Assembly (NCBI GenBank): GCA_963780545.1
Contig: CAWACK010000013.1
Coordinates: 104,134 to 168,133 of the forward strand
Direction: 5' to 3'
DNA length: 64,000 bases
Source: UBA8941 sp963780545
Lineage (GTDB): Archaea > Thermoproteota > Bathyarchaeia > TCS64
Made by a program: the position numbers and the translations under genes
The notes under the pieces: model-generated
What the model was told of the DNA's origin: nothing
Seen by the model: the letters and a program-made list of their open reading frames with translations, nothing else
Database searches by the model: none
Shown: positions 52,533 to 59,617 of the stretch, in pieces
Layout of the letters: the number at the start of each line of letters is the position of its first letter
Position numbering within the stretch: position 1 is the stretch's first letter

Positions 52533-52892
52533 ATGGAAAAGATAAACATCGCCGAGAAGTTAAAGCAAGTTGGAGAATACTGGAAACCATACATCATTGC
52601 TGATCTTAATGGTCAGCAAGTTAAAGTAGCTAAGTTCAGAGGCGAATTCGTCTGGCATCACCACGATAATGAAGATGAAATGTTTCTGGTAGTAAGAGGA
52701 AGATTCCGCGTTGAGTTCCAAGATAAACATGTTTGGCTCGATGAGGGAGAGTTAATCGTCGTGCCACGGGGTGTTGAGCATAGACCTGTTGCGGAAGAAG
52801 AAGTACATGTTCTTCTATTCGAGCCTGTATCCACTTTAAACACAGGTAATGTAATTAATGAGTACACACTGAAAAAATCGGATAAAATTTAA
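52533..52892 (+). CDS. Cupin-domain protein
   Basis: 119 residues. Motif 1 is WHHHDNEDEMFLVVRGRF (metal His pair and Glu, residues ~41-58), and motif 2 includes VVPRGVEHRPVA, with the second-half His. Small single-cupin proteins bind metals and may be isomerases, oxygenases or ligand sensors. Leader GGTGA lies 5 bp before ATG 52533. Copy 16 of the palindrome begins 51 bp after the stop. Confidence 0.88.
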   Translation: MEKINIAEKLKQVGEYWKPYIIADLNGQQVKVAKFRGEFVWHHHDNEDEMFLVVRGRFRVEFQDKHVWLDEGELIVVPRGVEHRPVAEEEVHVLLFEPVSTLNTGNVINEYTLKKSDKI

Positions 52893-52942
52893 TATTATTT
52901 TAGGGTGTAATGTGCGAATCCATTAGCATAGTATCTTCTGAG

Positions 52943-52981
52943 GTTTTGGGTTTAGGGGGATAAGACTATGGCCCGCGCGCG
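52943..52981 (+). repeat. Dispersed palindrome copy 16 abutting a CG tract
   Basis: TTTTGGGTTTAGGGGGATAA then GACTATGGCCCGCGCGCGC. Forward orientation, core GATAAGACTATGG. The usual C-rich arm is cut short and replaced by the CG tract at 52974-52982, which touches the truncated gene next to it. Confidence 0.75.
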
Positions 52982-53155
52982 CTATTGACGAAGCTTACCC
53001 CTCGGATTCTGAGTAATTTGCCAGCCAGCTGCCTGCAGCTGTGCCGTGTTGGTGTAGTTGAAGTCTTCCTTCCAGATGGGCTGGTTGGCTGCTTTGACTT
53101 GGGTGATCAGTGTTAGGCTTAAAATAGCGAAGAGAAGAAAGAGCTTCGTTTTCAA
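52982..53155 (-). pseudogene. Fragment of a secreted protein (N-terminal piece only)
   Basis: From TTG 53155: MKTKLFLLFAILSLTLITQV, a good signal peptide ending near KAAN, then QPIWKEDFNYTNTAQLQAAG, which looks like the first strand of a lectin or laminin-G-like domain. It stops at TAG (52982-52984) where the CG tract and palindrome copy 16 begin. It therefore looks like a gene truncated exactly at this repeat. Confidence 0.6.
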
Positions 53156-53254
53156 CTCTAATCCCTTTTTTAGATGGATTAATTTAATTTAAAAGGTTTT
53201 TAGGAGGTGAGTGCGCGAGTGAGGTGAAAACACTGTTCGGAACTCTGGAAATTG

Positions 53255-53640
53255 TTAAGGTAACTTTGCACCGCATTCGGAGCAAAATTTGACGCTGGCT
53301 TCGTTCTCTTTACCGCAGCTTGGGCAGGTTTTAGTCTGGGGTGCTGTAGTTGCTGGGACCTCAGTTTTATCCTCATTAATTCTCTTTATCTCGTCTTCCT
53401 TGTTGCTTATCTGCTTCATTAAATCTGTGATCTTGGCTTCGATATTCGCCGCTTCAGGGCTTTCAACCTCATTCTTAACCTTGCTCTGATAGGTTAATTC
53501 ACCCAGCTTCCGGTAGTGACCTTCAATCTGTTTCTTGATGTTGCTGATATCAAACTCTATCCGTTTCACATGGGCAGCCTTATCGGCCTCGTGCGCAACC
53601 TTTCCTGCTCCACTCTTAACTTCCCGAAGACGTCTGACAT
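53255..53640 (-). pseudogene. Coiled-coil plus zinc-ribbon protein with one frameshift
   Basis: From ATG 53640 (MSDVFGKL) a one-base shift near 53605-53620 is needed to reach KSGAGKVAHEADKAAH and then VKRIEFDISNIKKQIEGHYR, a long coiled coil, and a C-terminal zinc ribbon CPSCGKENEASVKFCSECG. The intact 3' part, 53255-53569, is 104 codons. The normal family pattern (short GAGK-type lead, coil, ribbon) is complete only across the shift. Such proteins are small metal-binding scaffolds of unknown role. Confidence 0.7.
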
Positions 53641-53938
53641 CTTTTCATCGTAATGAAGGGGAGTTTGGGTGATATTTATCAGTAACCTCGGTATGAACAT
53701 TGTATTTCGATACGCGCGCATCTTTAATGCAATTATCTTCGCGCACGTATTTTGTCTCCAATCTTCGGCGATTTGCAGCTCCGAGTAACTCATTCTTATT
53801 CTCGAGGGCGGTGATTTTTACTTCAAACACACGCGCGCTCTCTCGATATATAGCACTGCATTCTCAGCATTTCAATTCTATATTGTCGATTTTGAGTTAA
53901 CGCGCGCTTCTTTTACGCGTCAAGTCCACTTATTATGT

Positions 53939-55138
53939 ATGACCTCCGAAGGAGAGGCCCTGCTTGGCATAAGGGTCCTGGACATGAGTCGGGTGTTAGC
54001 CGGCCCATTCTGCGGGATGCTTCTCGCAGACATGGGCGCGGATGTGATAAAACTTGAGATGCCCGAAAGAGGCGATGATAGCCGGGAGTTCCCTCCGTTC
54101 AAGGATGGGAAGAGCTTATACTATACTAATCTGAACCGCGGAAAACGGAGCGTAACCTTGAACTTGAAACACCCTGAGGGGAAGCGGCTCTTTCTAGAGC
54201 TCGTGAAGGGCTGCGACGTCTTAATAGAGAATTTCAGCCCGGGCACCATGGATAGGCTGGGCCTCGGCTATGAGGGGCTGAAAGCTGTGAACCCTCGACT
54301 GGTGTACGCCGCGATATCTGGATTTGGTCAGACGGGACCATACAGAAATCGACCTGGATACGACATAATCGGGCAGGCGATGGGGGGTCTGCTGAGCATA
54401 ACGGGTTGGCCTGACTCTCCCCCTACACGCTCCGGGACAGCAATAGGAGACATTCTGAGTAGCTTATTCACGGCTGTTGGGATCATGTCTGCCTTAAACA
54501 TAAGGGAGAAGACTGGGAGAGGACAACTTGTGGATGTATCATTGGTGGACTCGGTTTACGCCGCATTGGAGAACATTCCTCAGAAATATTTCACTGAGGG
54601 AGTGATCCCTCAAAGAATTGGCAACCGATATGAGTTCATCTACCCGTACGACACATTCAGGACGCGTGACGGGTGGGTAGTGATAGCCGTCGCAAACGAT
54701 GCGATCTGGGCTAGGTTCCTGGAGACATCAGGGTTATCATGGCTCGGAAGTAACCCGAGGTTTAAGTCAAATAAGCTAAGAGTCGAGAACAACGCCGAGC
54801 TTCGTTCAATCATCGAGGAATGGACGCAGAAGCAGACCATGGGGGAGATTGTCCAGATGCTAAACGATAAGAGGATTCCATCGTGCCCGATTTACGATGT
54901 TAAGGAGGCTTCGGAGGACCCACATATTTCTGTGGCTCGAGGTATGGTGGTTGAGGTCGAGCAGCCGGGGTTGGGGAAGATCAAGCTTCAGGGGAATCCA
55001 GTAAAGATGTCTGAAACAGATCCGAGGCCGAGGGGACCCGCGCCAAGCCTCGGTGAGGATAATGACGCAGTTTTCATGGGTTTATTGGGACTTACACAGG
55101 AAGAGGTCGGGAAACTACATCGAGAGGGCGTAATCTAG
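53939..55138 (+). CDS. CaiB/BaiF family (type III) CoA-transferase
   Basis: 399 residues, typical length. N-terminal GIRVLDMSRVLAGPFCGMLLADMGADVIK block, NLNRGKRSVTLNL, LIENFSPGTMDRLGLGY, and the conserved SGFGQTGPYRNRPGYD. The catalytic Asp is expected in the GQLVDVSLVDS stretch. It moves CoA between a carboxylate and an acyl-CoA. Substrate unknown; carnitine/crotonobetainyl and formyl/oxalyl are typical of the family. An isolated gene; ATG 53939. Confidence 0.92.
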   Translation: MTSEGEALLGIRVLDMSRVLAGPFCGMLLADMGADVIKLEMPERGDDSREFPPFKDGKSLYYTNLNRGKRSVTLNLKHPEGKRLFLELVKGCDVLIENFSPGTMDRLGLGYEGLKAVNPRLVYAAISGFGQTGPYRNRPGYDIIGQAMGGLLSITGWPDSPPTRSGTAIGDILSSLFTAVGIMSALNIREKTGRGQLVDVSLVDSVYAALENIPQKYFTEGVIPQRIGNRYEFIYPYDTFRTRDGWVVIAVANDAIWARFLETSGLSWLGSNPRFKSNKLRVENNAELRSIIEEWTQKQTMGEIVQMLNDKRIPSCPIYDVKEASEDPHISVARGMVVEVEQPGLGKIKLQGNPVKMSETDPRPRGPAPSLGEDNDAVFMGLLGLTQEEVGKLHREGVI

Positions 55139-55345
55139 GACCCAATGAATCGGCTGACAAACCTAAACATCATGGTCAACGGCTAACACAACCATAGTCA
55201 CCATCAAAGGGGCGATACGCGCGTCACCGACCACGCGTGTGATCCCGAGTAACATCTGTCACCGGGAACCCCGACTTCGCGATGTACACGCACCTCTAAG
55301 CCACTAGAAAACATGCTTTTTAAACGCAAACACTGAGTCGATGTT

Positions 55346-55900
55346 ATGAAAAACGCTGCAATGTTCCACGGAAGCGGCGAGACTCCCAGCTCCTTTTGGT
55401 ATCCGAGCGTAAAGAGGTTTCTCGAAAGCCAAGGATACGCGGTTTGGTCACCACAACTCCCTGAGCTGAAACCAGACACAGCAGAACTCAGCATCCAACT
55501 CCCCTACGTGTTAGAAAACGGGAAATTCAGCGAGGACACGGTGATTGTAAGCCACTCAGCTGGATGCCCCCTAGCCCTAAGCGTGTTGGAGAACATCGAC
55601 GTCAGAGTCAAAAGAGCCATCCTAGTCGCGGGGTTCGCCAGGCCTCTGAATGAGTATCCAAACCTGATCCTTCAGGAGACATATGATTGGGAGAAAATTA
55701 GGCGAGGTGTGGGGGACATATACTTCATACACTCTGACAACGACCCTTGGGGCTGCGATGGTAAAGAGGGTGAGTACATGTTTCAGCGCTTGGGGGGAAC
55801 CCTAATCGTGCGCCATGGGGAAGGCCACATGGGTTCAAAGAAATACGGGCAACCCTACAGGGATTTTCCTCTTCTTGAGAGATTATTGACTCTGCCATGA
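55346..55900 (+). CDS. RBBP9/YdeN-type alpha/beta hydrolase
   Basis: 184 residues. Short alpha/beta hydrolase with a FHGSGETPSSFW opening, nucleophile Ser in VSHSAGCPL, Asp in HSDNDPWG and His in RHGEGHMG, as in RBBP9-type serine hydrolases. It probably works on small esters in the cytoplasm. ATG 55346; spacer of about 200 bp to CaiB. Confidence 0.85.
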   Translation: MKNAAMFHGSGETPSSFWYPSVKRFLESQGYAVWSPQLPELKPDTAELSIQLPYVLENGKFSEDTVIVSHSAGCPLALSVLENIDVRVKRAILVAGFARPLNEYPNLILQETYDWEKIRRGVGDIYFIHSDNDPWGCDGKEGEYMFQRLGGTLIVRHGEGHMGSKKYGQPYRDFPLLERLLTLP

Positions 55901-55962
55901 AAATGTACGTGTAGCTTCTTACCTTGCCTCAAATTCAGATGCTATTCTTTGATATACGTGCA

Positions 55963-56190
55963 CTACTCAAAAACCTGCTTAACCAAAGGGCGGCTCTTAG
56001 CCCTGAGCCAGTAAAAACCACTCAACTTATGGAATATGTAGAGAGCCAACGTTGACTCAAGAACAAGAATGAGTTCCCCAGGTGCCATTCCTACTTCACT
56101 ACCGTACACGCTTCGTTGTGGAAAATAGTCCCTGCTTATCGATGACCATTCCAAAACGCAGGGATCCGTTATTGAGTATATAATCATCAC
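55963..56190 (-). CDS. Doubtful small ORF
   Basis: 75 codons on the minus strand, reading to LVKQVFE. It has one hydrophobic segment (LILVLESTLALYIFHKLSGF) and no recognised family or leader. Possibly the remains of a small membrane protein, or chance. The surrounding 55901-56239 holds no other gene. Confidence 0.25.
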   Translation of the reverse strand: MMIIYSITDPCVLEWSSISRDYFPQRSVYGSEVGMAPGELILVLESTLALYIFHKLSGFYWLRAKSRPLVKQVFE

Positions 56191-56239
56191 GAAACATTGG
56201 TAAGAACTTAAGTTACCCCTATTTTGTTAGTGCAGCGCG

Positions 56240-56280
56240 CGTGTGTGGGGTGGGCATAAGACTGCTCCCCTAAACCCAAG
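56240..56280 (+). repeat. Dispersed palindrome copy 17
   Basis: CGTGTGTGGGGTGGGCATAA then GACTGCTCCCCTAAACCCAAG. Core CATAAGACTG, forward orientation. It directly follows a GCGCGCG tract (56235-56241) and lies 4 bp from the stop of the minus-strand decarboxylase-like gene. It is the rightmost strong copy. Confidence 0.8.
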
Positions 56281-56283
56281 AAA

Positions 56284-57000
56284 TCACTGCGAGATGGTTT
56301 CAACGATTTCTCCGTAATCGAACACGGAGTCCAAGGTATCGAGGCGAGCGCCGAGAACCTCCACGGGTCCGAGTTGCTTGAGTGGGTCCCGCGGACCATC
56401 AAAGAGCTCGACGCGAGCCGAACCCGTTGCGGTGGAGTGGAGTGTTTTCTTGGTGAGGTCACAGCGGACGACCTGAATTAAGGGGGAGCCCGACCGTGAG
56501 GCAGAGGGGATGTGCTTGACTAGGTAATAGCTGCTGGAATCCGGCCACTTGATGGCGGGTGACTCTGTTCGCGTGAACTCGGTTCGAATCAGAGACACGC
56601 CGCTGCGAAGACACTCCACATGGAGTCCGTTGGCGGTTTTGTTCCAGACAAAATCGCCCCACTTCTTCGGGAATCCCCAGACTTCCCGCCCGATGATGAG
56701 CCCCATTTCGTTATCAATGTACTCGAGGGCGCAGTGGACGCCAGTCTTGTCCTTCCATTTACAGGGGAATAGGATTTCGTTGAAGTGGATGTCCTTGTAT
56801 CCCTCGCACTCATCCATGTGCTCCCACCTAAGTATGAAGAGGTCGCCCTGCGCCTTGAGAGGTTCGGGGACGAGCTTTTCGATTACTCCGGCCGGTGCAC
56901 GATAAAGGACGCTCAGGCCGGTGCACCCGTTGAAGTGGTGCGGTGGCGCGGTGTATACGGGGGCCCATTCGGGGATGGAGACAAACTTTTTGATCATCAT
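56284..57000 (-). CDS. Acetoacetate decarboxylase-like protein
   Basis: 238 residues with the family pattern: GREVWGFPKKWGDF, in which Lys112/Lys113 covers the Schiff-base lysine position, and LEYIDNEMGLIIGREVWG before it. Many members act on acetoacetate or other beta-keto acids. The BKACE cluster far to the left would make acetoacetyl-CoA, so a metabolic link is possible but speculative. ATG 57000, with a second Met at the next codon. Confidence 0.85.
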   Translation of the reverse strand: MMIKKFVSIPEWAPVYTAPPHHFNGCTGLSVLYRAPAGVIEKLVPEPLKAQGDLFILRWEHMDECEGYKDIHFNEILFPCKWKDKTGVHCALEYIDNEMGLIIGREVWGFPKKWGDFVWNKTANGLHVECLRSGVSLIRTEFTRTESPAIKWPDSSSYYLVKHIPSASRSGSPLIQVVRCDLTKKTLHSTATGSARVELFDGPRDPLKQLGPVEVLGARLDTLDSVFDYGEIVETISQ

Positions 57001-57148
57001 GGATGACCTACTTAGGTGAATTTATTGCAGGGGTATATCAATTTCGCGCGTGCCTTCTTCCCCCTAGGAGAATTAGTGAATCTAAAAACGCTATGATAAA
57101 TACTATAGTATTTTTAAATTCTGCTTACATAATATCTCATGCAGAGAC

Positions 57149-57256
57149 ATGTCCGTAGATGATTCCTTCAGGGGTCTAAGGCGATGGATCAGCATTACGA
57201 TGGTTTTAGTGTTTATTGAGGCGGGCCTCATAGTCTATCTCTTAATGATGAGGTAG
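57149..57256 (+). CDS. Small single-pass membrane protein
   Basis: 35 residues: MSVDDSFRGLRRWISITMVL, then VFIEAGLIVYLLMMR. A short basic N-terminus and one hydrophobic helix. Too small for family assignment. It stands alone between the decarboxylase-like gene and riboflavin kinase, so it is supported only by its clean membrane helix. Confidence 0.4.
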   Translation: MSVDDSFRGLRRWISITMVLVFIEAGLIVYLLMMR

Positions 57257-57465
57257 AGACGATTCACAAGGTTTGTAAGTCATCTCTCGTCACGTATTCG
57301 ATAATTACTCTGTACATAAGTCCAGTGAAATCAGAATTACACTGTAGTTAAGCTGTATGCATATGTGAACTGAATATTTTTTATACTTCAGTGGTGAAAG
57401 TACCTTACCCAACCTACCAAGAAATAGGTATAAATACGTTGGTTACCCATTTCTGTGATTCCCCC

Positions 57466-58235
57466 ATGGATGAGAGGATAAAGCCGCATCTCTGGTTCAC
57501 GTTATACAGCATCCTCACCCTCGGAGGGGGGGAAGGCGCCCGTGAAGGTGTCGACGACGGAGTTGAGCAGGGTGCTGGGTGGTTCACAGCAGTCCGCCTC
57601 GAGGCACCTCGGGATACTCGAGGAGATGGGGCTCATCACGAGGCGCATCTACTCCGACGGAAGCCTAGTCACCATCACCGAGGGGGGGGATGAGTGTCCT
57701 CGATGAGGTGCATCAGGAGCTCACGGCGCACCTTCAGGGGGCTGGAGCCGAGGTCTTCGTCTTCGAGGGAACCGTGGTCTCGGGACTGTTCGAGGGCGCC
57801 TACTACATCAGCAGGGAGGGTTACAGGGGCCAGATAAGGGAGAAGGTTGGCTTCGACCCCTTCCCTGGCACACTGAATGTAAGGATAAAACCCGAGGACT
57901 TCGAGAAGCGGAGGAGGTTGGAGAAACACCCCTCCGTGATATTGGATGGCTTCAAGGATGGGGAGAGGAGCTTCGGGTCCTGCAAGGGTTACCCTCTCCT
58001 CCTGAACGATGAGGTCAAGGGGGCGCTGATTGTGGCGGATAGGACGATACACGACCTGTCGACGATGGAGATTGTGAGTCCCGTCTATCTGAGGAGGCAT
58101 TTTGGGCTAAGCGACGGGGATATCGTCAAGGTTTCTTTCCTGAGCCCTCGGCGTATCCGCATCTTGATCTTGTTGCTGCTGTTGAGGTCATCGGCGCTGG
58201 TTTTTACAAACTTGAGTGATTTTTCCTTGGCTTAA
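57466..58235 (+). pseudogene. ribK: Archaeal CTP-dependent riboflavin kinase with wHTH domain, two frameshifts
   Basis: The N-terminal wHTH (HLWFTLYSILTLGG / APVKVSTTELSRVLGGSQQS / SRHLGILEEMGLITRRIYS) is spread over frames that change at the G7 run near 57530 and the G8 run near 57680. After that the RibK domain is intact from 57690: GTVVSGLFEGAYYISREGYR, KVGFDPFPGTLNVRI and LSTMEIVSPVYLRRHFGLSDGD. RibK makes FMN from riboflavin with CTP. The indels sit in G homopolymers, so sequence error is likely. The C-terminal ~25 residues (RIRILILLLLLRSS…) are unusual and may also be out of frame. Confidence 0.8.
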
Positions 58236-58737
58236 GTAAGATAACGTCTCCGTCTACTTCAATTACTGGCTTCTCCCCGGGGTATTTATCGATCAGCGAT
58301 CTGAGGAAACTCTGAAGGAAGATGGTCCATTTTCTCCCCATATGATGAGTGACTATGCAACCTTTGCTTGACTTGAAACAATTATACCAATTAACTGAGG
58401 GCAGGAACTCGCTGATGTTCCAATTAAGCCAGTCCACATTGTCCGGGGGAGTAATCAAACGTGACAAATGCACGATGACGTCTGAGGACATCGCTTCTCC
58501 TATCTCTATAAGTGTGTTGTCATCGATTGAATTGATGAAAAGAGACATACTAGACGGGCGGATAGCTAATGAATTCAAGTTTTCAAGGGGCTGATATCGG
58601 TTTTTGTAGCTCATTATGATGAATGTTATGAAGGCGGAGGTAGTCTGGTTGTTTCTCCTAGCTTCCTCAATTAGATATTGGTCAAGGTCGCTGGGAAATC
58701 TAATCGTCTTAACAACCGAGTGATTATTACCCTTCAC
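58204..58737 (-). CDS. Ribbon-helix-helix-like DNA-binding protein
   Basis: 177 residues. The start TIRFPSDLDQYLIEEARRNN followed by QTTSAFITFIIMSY is a ribbon-helix-helix. The remaining ~120 residues have no recognised family. It probably binds DNA as a dimer. It overlaps the end of the ribK frame by about 32 bp on the opposite strand. ATG 58737. Confidence 0.65.
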   Translation of the reverse strand: MKGNNHSVVKTIRFPSDLDQYLIEEARRNNQTTSAFITFIIMSYKNRYQPLENLNSLAIRPSSMSLFINSIDDNTLIEIGEAMSSDVIVHLSRLITPPDNVDWLNWNISEFLPSVNWYNCFKSSKGCIVTHHMGRKWTIFLQSFLRSLIDKYPGEKPVIEVDGDVILLKPRKNHSSL

Positions 58738-58877
58738 CTTACACCACGATCAATACTCATCATCTTTATTTAAAATATTACCTGAGACTACAGGCAAATA
58801 CAGTGACTACATTTGTAATCGTTGTAAACATACATTATTTATTTTTTTAATTTAAAATTAATCTCTGGTCGATCGAT

Positions 58878-59147
58878 TTGATTAGCCACTTTTACTTCAA
58901 CTGGAATGGTCCAAGAGAGGGAGTAACCGAGTATGGGAAGAAACTGGAAGCTGCCTGCAAGAGGGTGGGGACCAAGTTCATAGGAGTGTACGCTCCGCAC
59001 CAGGACAACTGGAACTACGTTTCGATAATTGAGGGTAAGACGATCGCAGACGTCTACAAGACATGGGGTGAGGTTGGCTTCATGTCGAAGGAGATGACTA
59101 ATTCAATAATCAAGTACTTCACGAGTGCTTATCCGCTGGAGGCCTAG
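58878..59147 (+). CDS. Small barrel protein
   Basis: 89 residues from TTG 58878. MISHFYFNWNGPREGVTEYG opens it; TKFIGVYAPHQDNWNYVSII forms the middle strands. It shares the Y-F-N-W-N-G … G-x-Y-x-P … W-N pattern with gene 31066. A second small protein follows 3 bp after its stop, so they are an operon. Function unknown. Confidence 0.7.
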   Translation: MISHFYFNWNGPREGVTEYGKKLEAACKRVGTKFIGVYAPHQDNWNYVSIIEGKTIADVYKTWGEVGFMSKEMTNSIIKYFTSAYPLEA

Positions 59148-59150
59148 ACA

Positions 59151-59459
59151 TTGGCGAAGAAGATTCTCCAGATAAACATGAAGTACAAGATTCAAGCGGA
59201 TGTTCTCTCCAAAGCATTCATGGATCTGGCTAAGCCAATCGCTGACAAGAAGGGGCTCGAGTGGAAGGTTTGGCTTCATGACCCGGAGAAGAAGATGGCG
59301 GGTGGAATCTATCTCTTCAAAGATCAGTCATCTGTTGATGGTTATTTGAAAGGCAAGATTGTAGCGGATCTGATGAGAAACCCAGCTGTCAGCGATATAG
59401 ATGCAAAGGTTTTCGATGTATTACCTGAGCACAGCAAGGTGACTAGGGGGCCGATATAA
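59151..59459 (+). CDS. YdhR-like small monooxygenase-family protein
   Basis: 102 residues from TTG 59151. ILQINMKYKI first strand, helix, GLEWKVWLHDPEKKMAGGIY, LFKDQSSVDGYLKGKIV helix and a DIDAKVFDVLPEHS end; this follows the YdhR-type dimeric alpha-beta-barrel pattern. It is coupled to 58878 and to the Cys-rich peptide and decarboxylase downstream. Function unknown. Confidence 0.7.
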   Translation: MAKKILQINMKYKIQADVLSKAFMDLAKPIADKKGLEWKVWLHDPEKKMAGGIYLFKDQSSVDGYLKGKIVADLMRNPAVSDIDAKVFDVLPEHSKVTRGPI

Positions 59460-59480
59460 GTCAACTTATGGTGGTTTGAG

Positions 59481-59597
59481 ATGAGCTCCAAGATCAGATG
59501 CGAGTCTTACTTCATTGGATCCTGTAAGAATGAGGATCAATCGGTTTGCCTGGAGTGCAAAAAGAGCATCTTCGCGAGAAGCACCTCGAAGAAGTAA
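59481..59597 (+). CDS. Small Cys-rich protein
   Basis: 38 residues, MSSKIRCESYFIGSCKNEDQ then SVCLECKKSIFARSTSKK. Cys at positions 7, 15, 23 and 26 suggest a tiny zinc site. The ATG (59481) has a GGTTTGAG leader. It lies 21 bp before the decarboxylase start and may belong to the same transcript. No family assigned. Confidence 0.5.
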   Translation: MSSKIRCESYFIGSCKNEDQSVCLECKKSIFARSTSKK

Positions 59598-59617
59598 CTT
59601 TCACTGAGGGATATTTC

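Noticed and set aside
30277..56280. Palindromes as a CRISPR array
   Set aside because: Copies are single, 60 bp to several kb apart, in both orientations and without regular spacers; no Cas gene is in the window.
30277..56280. Palindromes as integron attC sites with gene cassettes
   Set aside because: The layout of small genes plus imperfect palindromes is suggestive, but genes lie on both strands, the R'/R'' box sequences (GTTRRRY / RYYYAAC) are not at the ends of the palindromes, and no integrase is present in the window.
30277..56280. Palindromes as simple terminators
   Set aside because: About 13 of 17 lie at a gene's 3' end, but copies 7, 13 and 15 lie upstream of genes, the sequence core is too conserved and the archaeal T-run is missing. 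A partial role in ending transcripts is possible.
30280..58000. Insertion sequences or transposons as cause of the accessory region
   Set aside because: No transposase, integrase or terminal inverted repeats with target duplication were seen, apart from the short AACTATA pair at one CG tract.
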